Notes under the pieces: model-generated
Told to the model about the DNA's origin: nothing
What the model saw: the letters and a program-made list of their open reading frames with translations, nothing else
Database searches by the model: none
Assembly: GCA_023435435.1 (NCBI GenBank)
Contig: JAEYRW010000105.1
Coordinates: 1 to 34,003, forward strand
Direction of reading: 5' to 3'
From: Bacillota bacterium
Lineage (GTDB): Bacteria; Bacillota; Clostridia; Christensenellales; Aristaeellaceae
DNA: 34,003 nt
In this document: piece after piece, positions 15,575-23,331 of the stretch
Position numbering within the stretch: position 1 is the stretch's first letter
Layout of the letters: each line of letters opens with the position of its first letter
Program-made: the position numbers and the translations under genes

Positions 15575-15627
15575 TGCCAAAGGGACTAAGTCCCTTTGGC
15601 AGGGGTCCGGGGGCGGCGCCCCCGGCG
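15575..15627. repeat. Double-hairpin intergenic palindromic element
   Basis: Two adjacent perfect palindromes fill the gap between kinase and isomerase genes. TGCCAAAGGGACT (15575-15587) pairs with AGTCCCTTTGGCA (15589-15601) around a single A, and CCGGGGGCG (15607-15615) pairs with CGCCCCCGG (15617-15625) around a single G. The element starts one base after the kinase stop codon. Elements of this look recur in intergenic DNA of many Clostridia; whether it is a mobile repeat or an mRNA processing site is open. Confidence 0.7.
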
Positions 15628-17079
15628 TCACCCCCGCGCCTTCCCCAGCGCCTTTCTCCAATCCCCGCGCATCGCCGCGCGCCTCGCCCGCTCCATCCGC
15701 GGACGGTAAACCGCCGCCTCCACGGCCAACGCTGGAATCTCTTCGAAATTCGCGTAGAAGCCCGTCGCGAGGCCCGCCACATAGGCCGCGCCGAGGCCCG
15801 AAAGCTCGCTCGCGCCGGGACAGACGACCTCGCAATCCGCGTAATCCGCCTGCATCTGCATGAGAAGCGCGTTCCCCGCACCGCCGCCATCGGCCTTGAC
15901 CACCGCCATTTTGCCCCCGATCGCCTGTTCCATGGCCTCAAGCACATCCGCATCCTGCATGGCGACCGCTTCCAGCGCCGCGCGTGCGACGTGGGCGCGG
16001 GTGGTGCCGCGGGTCATGCCGCAGAGCACCGCCCGCGCGTTTAAATCAAAGTGCGGCGCGCCCAAACCCGAGAGCGCCGGCACGAAGGCCACACCGCCCG
16101 CGTCCGGCACCGTCCGCGCCAGACTTTCGATCTCGGCGGCGTCCCGGAACATGCCCATCTCGTGGCAAAGCCAAACAAGCGCGTCCCCCGAGCAGGTGAC
16201 GTTTCCCTCGAGCTCGTAAAACACCTTCCCCCGAAACCCGAAACCCACCGCCGCCGTCAGCCCGTTTTCGGGGATGAGCGGCCTTTCTCCCGTGTTCAGC
16301 ATGACGGACGAGCCGGTGCCATAGGTCGCCTTGACCATGCCGGTTGCGTGGCAGCCGTGGCCAAAAAGGCCCGCGTGGCTGTCGCCCAGAACGCCCGCGA
16401 TGGGAATGCCGCGGTACGTGCCGTAGTCCGCGTCGGCGGGAAGAATTCGCTCGGCAAAGCAAGCGCGCCCCAGTCCGAACAGCGAAAGCATGTCCGCGTC
16501 CCATTCAAGGGTCCCGAGGTTCAGAAGCTGGGTGCGGCCGGCGTTTGTGTAGTCCGTGGCGAATGTCCTTCCGCCCGTGAGCCGGTAGACGAGGTATGTA
16601 TCGACGGTGCCCACGCACAAATCCCCCGCGTCCATGCGCAGGGCGATGTCCGGATTCTCCCGCCGAAACGCCGCGATCTTGCTCCCGGGCAGGTAGGGCG
16701 AAAGTGCCGCGCCGGTGATTTTGCGCGCAAAGTCCGCGCGCCCGGCCAGCTCGTCGCAGACATCCTTGCCGCGAATGTCCTGCCATACCATCGCGGGCGC
16801 GACGGGAATCCCCGTCTTCCTATCCCAAACCACCGTCGTCTCCCGCTGGTTGGTGAGGGCCAGCGCCTTGACGTCCCGGCACGGGATGCCCTCCAGTACC
16901 TCCGCGAGGATGACTTCCACATTTTCAAAAATTTCCTGCGCGTCATGTTCCACGCGGCCCGGGGCCGGATAGAACTGCCTGTGCGGCCGCGAAGCGCGCC
17001 GGACGATCTCTCCCCGGGCGTCCACCAAAAAAGCCTTGCTGGCCGAGGTGCTCTGATCCACGGAAACGATATAACTCAT
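15628..17079 (-). CDS. FGGY-family carbohydrate kinase, glycerol kinase-like
   Basis: 483-aa sugar/polyol kinase. The phosphate-binding start VSVDQSTSASKAF (5-17) and LALTNQRETTVVWDRKTG (about 92-110) closely follow glycerol kinase. ATYGTGSSVMLNTG and PALSGLGAPHFDLNARAVLCG are the ATPase-core motifs, so the enzyme looks active. Although the nearest well-known relative is GlpK, no glp gene is nearby: it sits between a transketolase and a FucI-like isomerase, so its substrate is more likely a ketose or tetrulose made in this pathway. Its ATG overlaps the transketolase stop as ATGA. Glycerol kinase itself remains possible. Confidence 0.87.
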   Translation of the reverse strand: MSYIVSVDQSTSASKAFLVDARGEIVRRASRPHRQFYPAPGRVEHDAQEIFENVEVILAEVLEGIPCRDVKALALTNQRETTVVWDRKTGIPVAPAMVWQDIRGKDVCDELAGRADFARKITGAALSPYLPGSKIAAFRRENPDIALRMDAGDLCVGTVDTYLVYRLTGGRTFATDYTNAGRTQLLNLGTLEWDADMLSLFGLGRACFAERILPADADYGTYRGIPIAGVLGDSHAGLFGHGCHATGMVKATYGTGSSVMLNTGERPLIPENGLTAAVGFGFRGKVFYELEGNVTCSGDALVWLCHEMGMFRDAAEIESLARTVPDAGGVAFVPALSGLGAPHFDLNARAVLCGMTRGTTRAHVARAALEAVAMQDADVLEAMEQAIGGKMAVVKADGGGAGNALLMQMQADYADCEVVCPGASELSGLGAAYVAGLATGFYANFEEIPALAVEAAVYRPRMERARRAAMRGDWRKALGKARG

Positions 17080-17996
17080 TTGGCGAGCTCCCTGGCCGCG
17101 CGGGCAATGCCGTCCGCCGTCAGACCGTAGTGTTCAAATACGTCATGGTTTGTGCCGGAATAGAGCGTCTCGTCGGGCAGCCCCAGTATTTTCATCTTCA
17201 CCGGGCAATTCTGCGCGGCAAATTCCGCCACCGCGCCGCCCAGCCCGCCGTGTACGCTGTGCTCCTCCACGGTCAAAATGCGGCCCGTCCCCGCCGCCTT
17301 GGAAATGGCCGCGACATCCAGCGGCTTTATGGTGTGCATGTCGACGACGGCGGCGGAAATCCCCTCGGCCCCAAGCGCCTCCGCCGCGCGGACAGACGGA
17401 TAGACCATCTCACCGCAGGCGATGATGGCGAGGTCACCTCCCTCGCGCAGGAAATTCGCCCTGCCGATCTCGAAGGGCGCGTCCTCGCCGTACACGTCCT
17501 CCACCGCGCCGCGCCCCACGCGCACGTAGGCGGGTTCGCCGGATTCGGCCAGGGCACGGGTCAGTTTCACCATCTGGTTGGCGTCGCAGGGCAAAAACAT
17601 CTGCAGCCCCGGCACCGCGCGCATGAACGCCACATCCTGCACGGCATGATGGGTGCCGCCCAGCGCGCCGTAGCTCACGCCGCCGGACACGCCGATGACC
17701 TTGACGTTCGTGTGGGAGTAGGCCACATCCACCTTCACCTGCTCGGCGGCGCGTGTGGCGTAAAAGCTCGCCGGGCCGCACACGAAGGGAATCAGCCCGC
17801 AGCGGGCGATCCCCGCCGCGATGCCCACGGCGTCCTGCTCCGCGATGCCGCATTCCACGAACTGCGCCGGGCGCTCGCTGACGAAATCGTTCAGCGTCAC
17901 GGAACCGCGGCTGTCCGTCGCCAGCGCGAATATCCTTTTGTCCGCCCGCGCCAGCCGCAAAAGCTCCTCGGTAAACGCCTGTCTCAACGCCTTCAT
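17076..17996 (-). CDS. Transketolase, C-terminal subunit
   Basis: 306 aa, equal to the pyrimidine-binding and C-terminal domains of transketolase. FVECGIAEQDAVGIAAGIA (47-65) contains the catalytic Glu53 that activates thiamine diphosphate; GALGGTHHAVQDVAFMRAVP is the usual loop. Functions with the N-terminal subunit encoded immediately upstream. The open frame extends further upstream, but the ATG at 17996 forms an ATGA overlap with the partner's stop and begins the family N-terminus, preceded by a G-rich stretch. Split transketolases are common in Clostridia; one in a sugar-import operon points to a dedicated substrate rather than the general pentose phosphate pathway. Confidence 0.93.
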   Translation of the reverse strand: MKALRQAFTEELLRLARADKRIFALATDSRGSVTLNDFVSERPAQFVECGIAEQDAVGIAAGIARCGLIPFVCGPASFYATRAAEQVKVDVAYSHTNVKVIGVSGGVSYGALGGTHHAVQDVAFMRAVPGLQMFLPCDANQMVKLTRALAESGEPAYVRVGRGAVEDVYGEDAPFEIGRANFLREGGDLAIIACGEMVYPSVRAAEALGAEGISAAVVDMHTIKPLDVAAISKAAGTGRILTVEEHSVHGGLGGAVAEFAAQNCPVKMKILGLPDETLYSGTNHDVFEHYGLTADGIARAARELAK

Positions 17997-18790
17997 GCCC
18001 AGTCGACCCCCTTTACGCCCAGTGCCACATACGCGGCCGCGAGCTGCTCCGCGCTGGGCACGTGATGGTGCCATTCCGCCCTGTTTTCGGCAAACGGAAG
18101 GCCCTTGCCCTTCACCGTTTTCGCGATGAGGCAATGGGGCTTCCCGGCGGTGCGGTCCGAGGAAAAGTACGAAACCAGCGCCGCCATGTCGTTGCCGTCC
18201 GCCTCCGCCACGTCCCAGCCGAAGGCGCGCCACTTGTCCGCGAAATTTTCAAGCGCCATCACATCCTCGGTGGAGCCGCTGATCTGAAGCCCGTTGCGGT
18301 CGACGACGGCCCACAGGTTGTCAAGCCCGTAGTTCGCGCCGGCCATGGCAGCCTCCCACACGCTGCCCTCCGCCTGTTCCCCGTCGCCCATGAGCACGAA
18401 CACCTTATGGTCTGTGGCGAGACGCTTTTCGGCAATGGCCATGCCCACGCCGATGGGCAGCCCGTGGCCCAGCGCGCCGGTCGACATTTCAACGCCCGGC
18501 ACCTTGTTGTTGGGGTGGCCGATGAGGGGGCTGCCGGGCTGGGAGTAGGTATTCAGATCCGCCTTGGGAAAGTACCCGAGATCGGCCAGGATCGCCCAAT
18601 AGCCCTCCACTGAATGGCCCTTGCTCAGGAGAAAGTGGTCGCCGGAACGCCTGACCTCATAAAAGAGGCAGGTCAGGATGTCCAGGCTGCTCATGGCGCC
18701 GCCCGTGTGTCCGGTCTTGGCGCGGGCGATCATGGTCACCGCGTCGGCGCGCCGGAGGGATGCCGTTTTTTTCAGTTCCGAAAGATTCAT
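17993..18790 (-). CDS. Transketolase, N-terminal subunit
   Basis: 265 aa, the thiamine-diphosphate-binding half. GDGEQAEGS (135-143) followed by DRNGLQISG with Asn166 is the ThDP/metal motif. His28 in AKTGHTGG, SKGHS (56-60) and TGALGHGLPIG (104-114) are the conserved substrate and phosphate-side loops. The start ATG 18790 follows AAAGGAGCATTTC and overlaps the permease stop as ATGA, although the frame stays open for another 800 bp upstream. It must pair with the C-terminal subunit to form the active site at the dimer interface. Confidence 0.94.
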   Translation of the reverse strand: MNLSELKKTASLRRADAVTMIARAKTGHTGGAMSSLDILTCLFYEVRRSGDHFLLSKGHSVEGYWAILADLGYFPKADLNTYSQPGSPLIGHPNNKVPGVEMSTGALGHGLPIGVGMAIAEKRLATDHKVFVLMGDGEQAEGSVWEAAMAGANYGLDNLWAVVDRNGLQISGSTEDVMALENFADKWRAFGWDVAEADGNDMAALVSYFSSDRTAGKPHCLIAKTVKGKGLPFAENRAEWHHHVPSAEQLAAAYVALGVKGVDWA

Positions 18791-19842
18791 GAAATGCTCC
18801 TTTGTTGCAGTGCGATCTTTTTCTCCATTTCCTTTTGAACCAAGTCGATGATGACCGCGACGATGATGACGACGCCCTTGATGACCATCTGCCAGAACGA
18901 GGAGACGCCCATCATGGTCATGCCGTCGTTTAGGACGTTGATCACCAGAATGCCGATGATGGTTCCGCCGATGGAACCCACGCCGCCGGACATGGAGGTT
19001 CCGCCCAGAACCACCGAGGCGATGGCGTTCATTTCCCAGGATTCGCCCGTGGCGGGATGCGCGGCCTTGAGCTGGGAGGTCACAATGGCGGCGCACACGG
19101 CGGCGCAGAAGCCCGAGAACATGTAGACGAACATCTTGACCTTCTCGGTTTTGATGCCCGAAAGCTTCGCCGCGCGCTCGTTGCCGCCCACGGCGTAGAT
19201 CTGGTTGCCCAAAGGCGTCGCGCGCATGATGAACCACGCGGCCGCGGCAACCACGATGAACACCACGATGGAATAGGGTACGTTGATGCCCGGAATCGCC
19301 GCGGAGCCGATTTTGGCAAAGCCCAGGTTCCCCAATTCCGCCGAGCCGATGAGGTTCGGGAACGTTGCGCCGCCGTTTGAAAGCATCGCGAAGCCCCGGC
19401 AGACGTACATGGTGCCCAGCGTCGCGATGAACGCCGGAATCTTCAGGCGCGCAAGCAGCACACCGTTCAGAAGCCCGATGAGCATGGCGAGCAGCACCGA
19501 GATGACCATGATGAGCGGCACATTGGGATAAATGGTCGCATCCAGGAAAGGCAGCCGGATGCCCCGGGTCATGAGCATGCCCGTGACCATGCCGCACAGC
19601 CCCACCACCGCGCCCACGGAAAGGTCAATGCCGCCGGTGATGATGACCAGCGTCATGCCGATGGCCAGAAGGCCGTAAATCGAGGAGTGCTTGATCATCA
19701 GGACGATGGACGACCAGCTTGTGAAGTTGGGCGCGGCAAACGCAAAATAGATCACGAGGATCAGAAGCGCGATGAACGTGCGGCCCTTGAGCAAAAGCAT
19801 CCCCATGGAGCGGTTGGCGGGTTTCGTCGCCTGCTTGTTCAT
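18787..19842 (-). CDS. Sugar ABC transporter permease, RbsC type
   Basis: 351-aa integral membrane permease of the ribose/galactose importer family (BPD_transp_2). About ten hydrophobic segments; the family signature GMTLVIITGGIDLSVGAVVGL lies at about 62-82 and the coupling region NERAAKLSGIKTEKVKM at about 217-235. Forms the membrane channel for the ATPase encoded 4 bp upstream. The last bases overlap the transketolase N start (ATGA), tightly tying import to metabolism. Confidence 0.93.
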   Translation of the reverse strand: MNKQATKPANRSMGMLLLKGRTFIALLILVIYFAFAAPNFTSWSSIVLMIKHSSIYGLLAIGMTLVIITGGIDLSVGAVVGLCGMVTGMLMTRGIRLPFLDATIYPNVPLIMVISVLLAMLIGLLNGVLLARLKIPAFIATLGTMYVCRGFAMLSNGGATFPNLIGSAELGNLGFAKIGSAAIPGINVPYSIVVFIVVAAAAWFIMRATPLGNQIYAVGGNERAAKLSGIKTEKVKMFVYMFSGFCAAVCAAIVTSQLKAAHPATGESWEMNAIASVVLGGTSMSGGVGSIGGTIIGILVINVLNDGMTMMGVSSFWQMVIKGVVIIVAVIIDLVQKEMEKKIALQQRSIS

Positions 19843-19846
19843 ATCC

Positions 19847-21379
19847 TTATGCCCCCCCGGCGATTTTCTTCGCGGTATTCAGGTTGGCGGCGGAGGCCCG
19901 GACGAGGGCGTCCTGGGTGATTCCGTCCCCCGAAAGGTCGGCGGTCACTTTCCCGTTTGACATGACCAGCACGCGGTCGCACACGGAGATGATCTCCTTG
20001 AGCTCGCTGCCCACGAACAGGACGCCCATTCCGTTTGCCGCAAAACCGCGCATCAACTTGAAGATGTCGGTCTTTGCGCCCACGTCGATGCCGCGGGAGG
20101 GCTCGTCCATCATGAAGATGTCCGCGTTTGCCATGACGCACTTCCCGATGACGACCTTCTGCTGGTTGCCGCCGGAAAGCGAGGTGATGAGATGGCTCAC
20201 GTCCGCGACCTTCACCTGCAAGTCCTTCACCGTTTTCTCCACGGCCCTGCGGGCCTCCTTCTGCCGGATGACGCCGTGGCGCGTGTGCCGGGGAAGGCTC
20301 GTGATGCGCATGTTGTTAAGGATGCTCATGGTTTGAATGAGCCCGTCGCGTTGGCGGTCCTCCGGCACGAGCACCATGCCCCGGGCGATGCGCGCGGCGA
20401 TGCCCGGCCGGGTCACCGGCTCGCCCTTGACCTTCAAGCGGCCCGCCGCCTCCGGGTGCATGCCCATGAGGGATTCCACCAGCTCCGTGCGCCCCGCGCC
20501 CATGAGGCCGTAGATGCCCAGCACCTCGCCCCTGAAAAGGGTAAAGGACACGTGGTCGACGGTGTTCCCGCCGCCCAGCCGCGGAAGCACGAAGTCCGCG
20601 ACCTCGAGCACCGGCACGCGGGCGCCCGCGAAGGGGATTTTCTCGATTTCAAGGTGCGTGTGGCCCACCATGCGCTCAATGATCCAACTGACGTCGATGT
20701 CCCGGACCCGCGCGGCGTCGATCCGGTTGCCGTCCCGCAGGATGGTCACGTTGTCGCAGATGTGCATGATCTCTTCGAGCCGGTGGGAGATGTAGATGAT
20801 GGCGATGCCCTGCTTTTTGAGATCCTCAATGAGGGTAAAGAGCACGCCCACCTCGGCGCTCGAGAGGGAGGACGTCGGTTCGTCCATGATGAGCACCTTC
20901 AGATTATCATACAGCATCGTCTTGGCAATTTCAACGATCTGTTGCTGTCCCACGCGCAAATTAAGCATCTTTTCGTTGGGATCGATGTCCTGCTGAAGCC
21001 GCCCAAGGATTTTGCGCGCCTTCTCCGCCTGGGCCTTCCGGTCGACGGTGATGCCCCGCGTCAGCTCATGGCCCGCGAACATGTTGTCCGCCACGCGCAT
21101 GTCCCGGAAGAGGTTCAGCTCCTGGTGGATGATGCCCACGCCCGCCCGGCTCGCCTCGCGCGTGTTGGCAAAGCGTACCTCCCGGTCCTCGAGGAAAACA
21201 CTCCCCTCCGTGGGACGCTCGATGCCCGCGAGAATCTTCATGAGCGTGGACTTGCCCGCGCCGTTTTCTCCGATGAGGGCATTGACCTGCCCGGCATACA
21301 CCTCAAAATCCACGCTTTTGAGCGCCACCGTGCCGGGGTAGACCTTCGTGACCCCCTTGACCTCCATCATGGGCTGCAT
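19847..21379 (-). CDS. Sugar ABC transporter ATPase, RbsA type (two domains)
   Basis: 510-aa ATPase with two nucleotide-binding domains, energising import through the RbsC-like permease. First domain: Walker A GENGAGKST (37-45) and a Walker B ending LIMDEPTSSLS. Second domain: the degenerate Walker A GLMGAGRTE normal for this family, SLSGGNQQK and IFMMDEPSRGID. ATG 21379 sits 2 bp after the DUF2291 stop with GGTGG upstream; a TTG at 21385, overlapping that stop, is an alternative. Sugar specificity is not encoded here but in the binding protein. Confidence 0.94.
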   Translation of the reverse strand: MQPMMEVKGVTKVYPGTVALKSVDFEVYAGQVNALIGENGAGKSTLMKILAGIERPTEGSVFLEDREVRFANTREASRAGVGIIHQELNLFRDMRVADNMFAGHELTRGITVDRKAQAEKARKILGRLQQDIDPNEKMLNLRVGQQQIVEIAKTMLYDNLKVLIMDEPTSSLSSAEVGVLFTLIEDLKKQGIAIIYISHRLEEIMHICDNVTILRDGNRIDAARVRDIDVSWIIERMVGHTHLEIEKIPFAGARVPVLEVADFVLPRLGGGNTVDHVSFTLFRGEVLGIYGLMGAGRTELVESLMGMHPEAAGRLKVKGEPVTRPGIAARIARGMVLVPEDRQRDGLIQTMSILNNMRITSLPRHTRHGVIRQKEARRAVEKTVKDLQVKVADVSHLITSLSGGNQQKVVIGKCVMANADIFMMDEPSRGIDVGAKTDIFKLMRGFAANGMGVLFVGSELKEIISVCDRVLVMSNGKVTADLSGDGITQDALVRASAANLNTAKKIAGGA

Positions 21380-21381
21380 AC

Positions 21382-22077
21382 TCAACCACCCACTTCCACG
21401 ATGGAAACCGGCACGATGAGAATGCTGTCCGCGTCGGCGTAGGAGGAAACGGCCACGCAGCCCGTCAGCGCAATTTCCTTGCCCACCAGCGCGTCGGGAT
21501 CGAGGGACGCGAGCACGTCCTTCTGGACGCGCGCGTTGAACGCTTTGGTGAGCTCCGCGAACGTCACCTGATTGCCGAAGTCGTCCAGCTTCAGAAAGCC
21601 CACCGCGTCGCGCAGGGCATTTGTCTTGATGACGGAGGAAATCTGCACCTTGGCGTCCGCCCGGCCGTCGTAGGGCATGACGTCAATGAGCAGCCGCTTC
21701 TTGGAATCCTTTTCCGGATTCTCGATCTCAAGCACCTTGACCTTTCCCTCGACGCAGAAATTGTACGCGCTGGTGGCGTTCTCGCGGGTGGCGTTTTGTG
21801 CTCCATAGACAGGGAGGTCGGCCTTGACGCCCTCCACCACCGCCGCGACGTCGATGGCCTTTTCCTTGATGGCGGGGAGCATTTTCGTCTCCCAGTTGTC
21901 GAGACAGTACTGCTCGGCGACGCTCAGCTCGACAGCCGCAACCTCGTTGCCGCCCGCGTCCAGCGTCGTCGCGCCCTTTTTGTCCCACACCACCGTCACC
22001 CGGCACGTCAGCGCCGCAAGGGCCGCGAGAACCGCCGCCACGGCCAGCTTCACGATCCATCCGTTGGTTTTCCGCAT
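21382..22077 (-). CDS. DUF2291-family probable lipoprotein
   Basis: 231-aa envelope protein of the DUF2291 family, whose genes are regularly found inside Rbs-type sugar ABC operons but whose role is unknown. A basic N-terminus and hydrophobic helix (residues 7-24) end at Cys25 in LAALTC, a weak lipobox, so either a lipoprotein or a single-pass anchor. The exterior domain contains FCVEGKVKVLEIENP and a C-terminal IALTGCVAVSSYADADSILIVPVSI, resembling an OB-like beta barrel. Placed between the binding protein and ATPase genes, it probably assists the transporter at the membrane surface. Confidence 0.82.
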   Translation of the reverse strand: MRKTNGWIVKLAVAAVLAALAALTCRVTVVWDKKGATTLDAGGNEVAAVELSVAEQYCLDNWETKMLPAIKEKAIDVAAVVEGVKADLPVYGAQNATRENATSAYNFCVEGKVKVLEIENPEKDSKKRLLIDVMPYDGRADAKVQISSVIKTNALRDAVGFLKLDDFGNQVTFAELTKAFNARVQKDVLASLDPDALVGKEIALTGCVAVSSYADADSILIVPVSIVEVGG

Positions 22078-22099
22078 GGTTCCACCCTCTCATCCGGCG

Positions 22100-22125
22100 C
22101 GGCCCCTCCCGCAAGGGAAGGGGCC
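22100..22125. other. Stem-loop between binding protein and downstream genes
   Basis: CGGCCCCTCCC (22100-22110) pairs with GGGAAGGGGCCG (22114-22125) except for one bulged A, around a four-base loop. It lies between the binding-protein stop and the DUF2291 start and has no T-run, so it looks like an mRNA-stabilising or partly terminating hairpin that lets the binding protein be made in excess. Confidence 0.6.
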
Positions 22126-22151
22126 GTCTCAATGGACTAAATTGCAGGCAC

Positions 22152-23102
22152 TTATTCCGTGAGCGCGAAGTTTTCGAGCTGCGCCGCGTTGTCCGCCGTG
22201 ATGAGCACGCAGTCGAAGAGCTGCTTCTCCTCGGCGACCATGGGCGCGCCGTTTGTGATGTAATAGTCCGCCTGCTCCACCGCGTAGGCCGCGATGGCCG
22301 CGATGGGCTGAAGGCCGGTTCCCTTGATTTCGCCGCGCAGGATGGAATCGCGCACGTCGTTGGAGCCGTCGAAGCCGCACACGATGACGTCGGTCATGCC
22401 GGCATTGAGGCAAGCCTCGATGACGCCCATGGCCATGGTATCGTTGCCGCAGATGACGCCCTTGATGTTCTCCGCGCCCTGGGCCTGAATGATGGATTCC
22501 ATCTTGTCATAGGCCTCGGTCTGATCCCAGTTGGCGGTCTGCTGGTCGAGGAGCACCATGTCCGGATACTGGTCGATGACGCCGTGGAAGCCCTCGGAGC
22601 GCACGCCGGCGTTGGTGTCGGACTCCTTGCCCGTCAGCTCGACGTAGCCGCCATCTTCCCCCATCTGCTCGACAAAGTACTCAGCCACAAGGCTCGCGCC
22701 CTGATAGTTGTTGGAGACGATCTGGGCGACCGCGTCGCCGGTGGAGTTGATTTCCCGATCCACCAGGAAGGTGGGAATCCCGGCTTCCTTGGCCTGCTGA
22801 ATGGGAGCGATGGAGGCGTCCGCGCCCGCGTTGTCGCAGATGATGGCCACCGCGTGGTTGGCGATGGCGGTCTCAAAGTGCTGCTGCTGGAGCACCGGAT
22901 CGTCGTCGTGCTGGAGAACCATGGTCTCGTAGCCCAGCTCCGCCGCCTTCGCGGACGCGGAATCGGCCACGGTCTTGAAGTAGGGATTCGAGTGGGACGG
23001 GGTGATGATGACGATCAGGCCCTTGCTCGCTTCCGCGAACGCGCCGGTTGCCATTGTCAGCACCATCAGAGTCGCCAGAACCAGGGCAACGATCTTCTTC
23101 AT
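22152..23102 (-). CDS. Sugar ABC transporter binding protein, RbsB type
   Basis: 316-aa periplasmic-binding-protein family 1/4 receptor that captures the sugar outside the cell and hands it to the permease. Signal peptide residues 1-23 ends GAFA, a signal peptidase I site; there is no lipobox cysteine. The mature start GLIVIITPSHSNPYFKTVADSA is the D-ribose-type hinge and ligand loop. FLVDREIN, GVICGNDTMAMG and VCGFDGSNDVRDSI are the other ligand-contact loops. ATG 23102 follows GAGGAGGAAACCCC; the upstream ATG at 23144 would bury the signal peptide. First gene of the operon, under promoter 23149-23177. Confidence 0.92.
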   Translation of the reverse strand: MKKIVALVLATLMVLTMATGAFAEASKGLIVIITPSHSNPYFKTVADSASAKAAELGYETMVLQHDDDPVLQQQHFETAIANHAVAIICDNAGADASIAPIQQAKEAGIPTFLVDREINSTGDAVAQIVSNNYQGASLVAEYFVEQMGEDGGYVELTGKESDTNAGVRSEGFHGVIDQYPDMVLLDQQTANWDQTEAYDKMESIIQAQGAENIKGVICGNDTMAMGVIEACLNAGMTDVIVCGFDGSNDVRDSILRGEIKGTGLQPIAAIAAYAVEQADYYITNGAPMVAEEKQLFDCVLITADNAAQLENFALTE

Positions 23103-23148
23103 GGGGTTTCCTCCTCTGCTCTGTTGCCGCTTCGCGGCTATCAACGGT

Positions 23149-23177
23149 ATATTATCATATAATTTTCAATAACGCAA
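23149..23177 (-). promoter_or_regulatory. Promoter of the sugar operon
   Basis: Minus-strand TTGCGT (23172-23177), 17-bp spacer, TAATAT (23149-23154). Just downstream, GCCGC (23126-23130) and GCGGC (23134-23138) form a short inverted repeat around +4 to +16, a plausible LacI-type operator or leader hairpin. Confidence 0.6.
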
Positions 23178-23182
23178 TATAC

Positions 23183-23232
23183 CAGATAAATATTTTTATC
23201 TGTTTAGCTAATAGTTTAGCAAAATATTTTGC
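23183..23232. promoter_or_regulatory. Cluster of palindromes between LacI gene and sugar operon
   Basis: Three palindromes in 50 bp: CAGATAAA/TTTATCTG (23183-23202, perfect 8-4-8), GCTAAT/TTTAGC (23207-23220, one mismatch) and GCAAAATATTTTGC (23219-23232, perfect). They lie upstream of the operon's -35 box, about -41 to -90, and are candidate sites for the divergent LacI protein or a second regulator. Confidence 0.55.
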
Positions 23233-23272
23233 ATAATCTGATGAAATGATCGGTGAAAACGAGCCGGCCGTA

Positions 23273-23302
23273 TTTACACGCACCCCTTGTACGGTGTATA
23301 AT
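23273..23302 (+). promoter_or_regulatory. Promoter of the LacI regulator gene
   Basis: TTTACA (23273-23278), 18-bp spacer, TATAAT (23297-23302). The start would be near 23309, about 23 bp before the TTG start codon. Confidence 0.6.
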
Positions 23303-23331
23303 GTCGAAAAACCGATTGTGGAGGGGTTCGC

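Noticed and set aside
20192..21442. Plus-strand open frame (416 codons)
   Set aside because: Mirror of the RbsA-like ATPase, rich in His/Arg/Leu, no SD.
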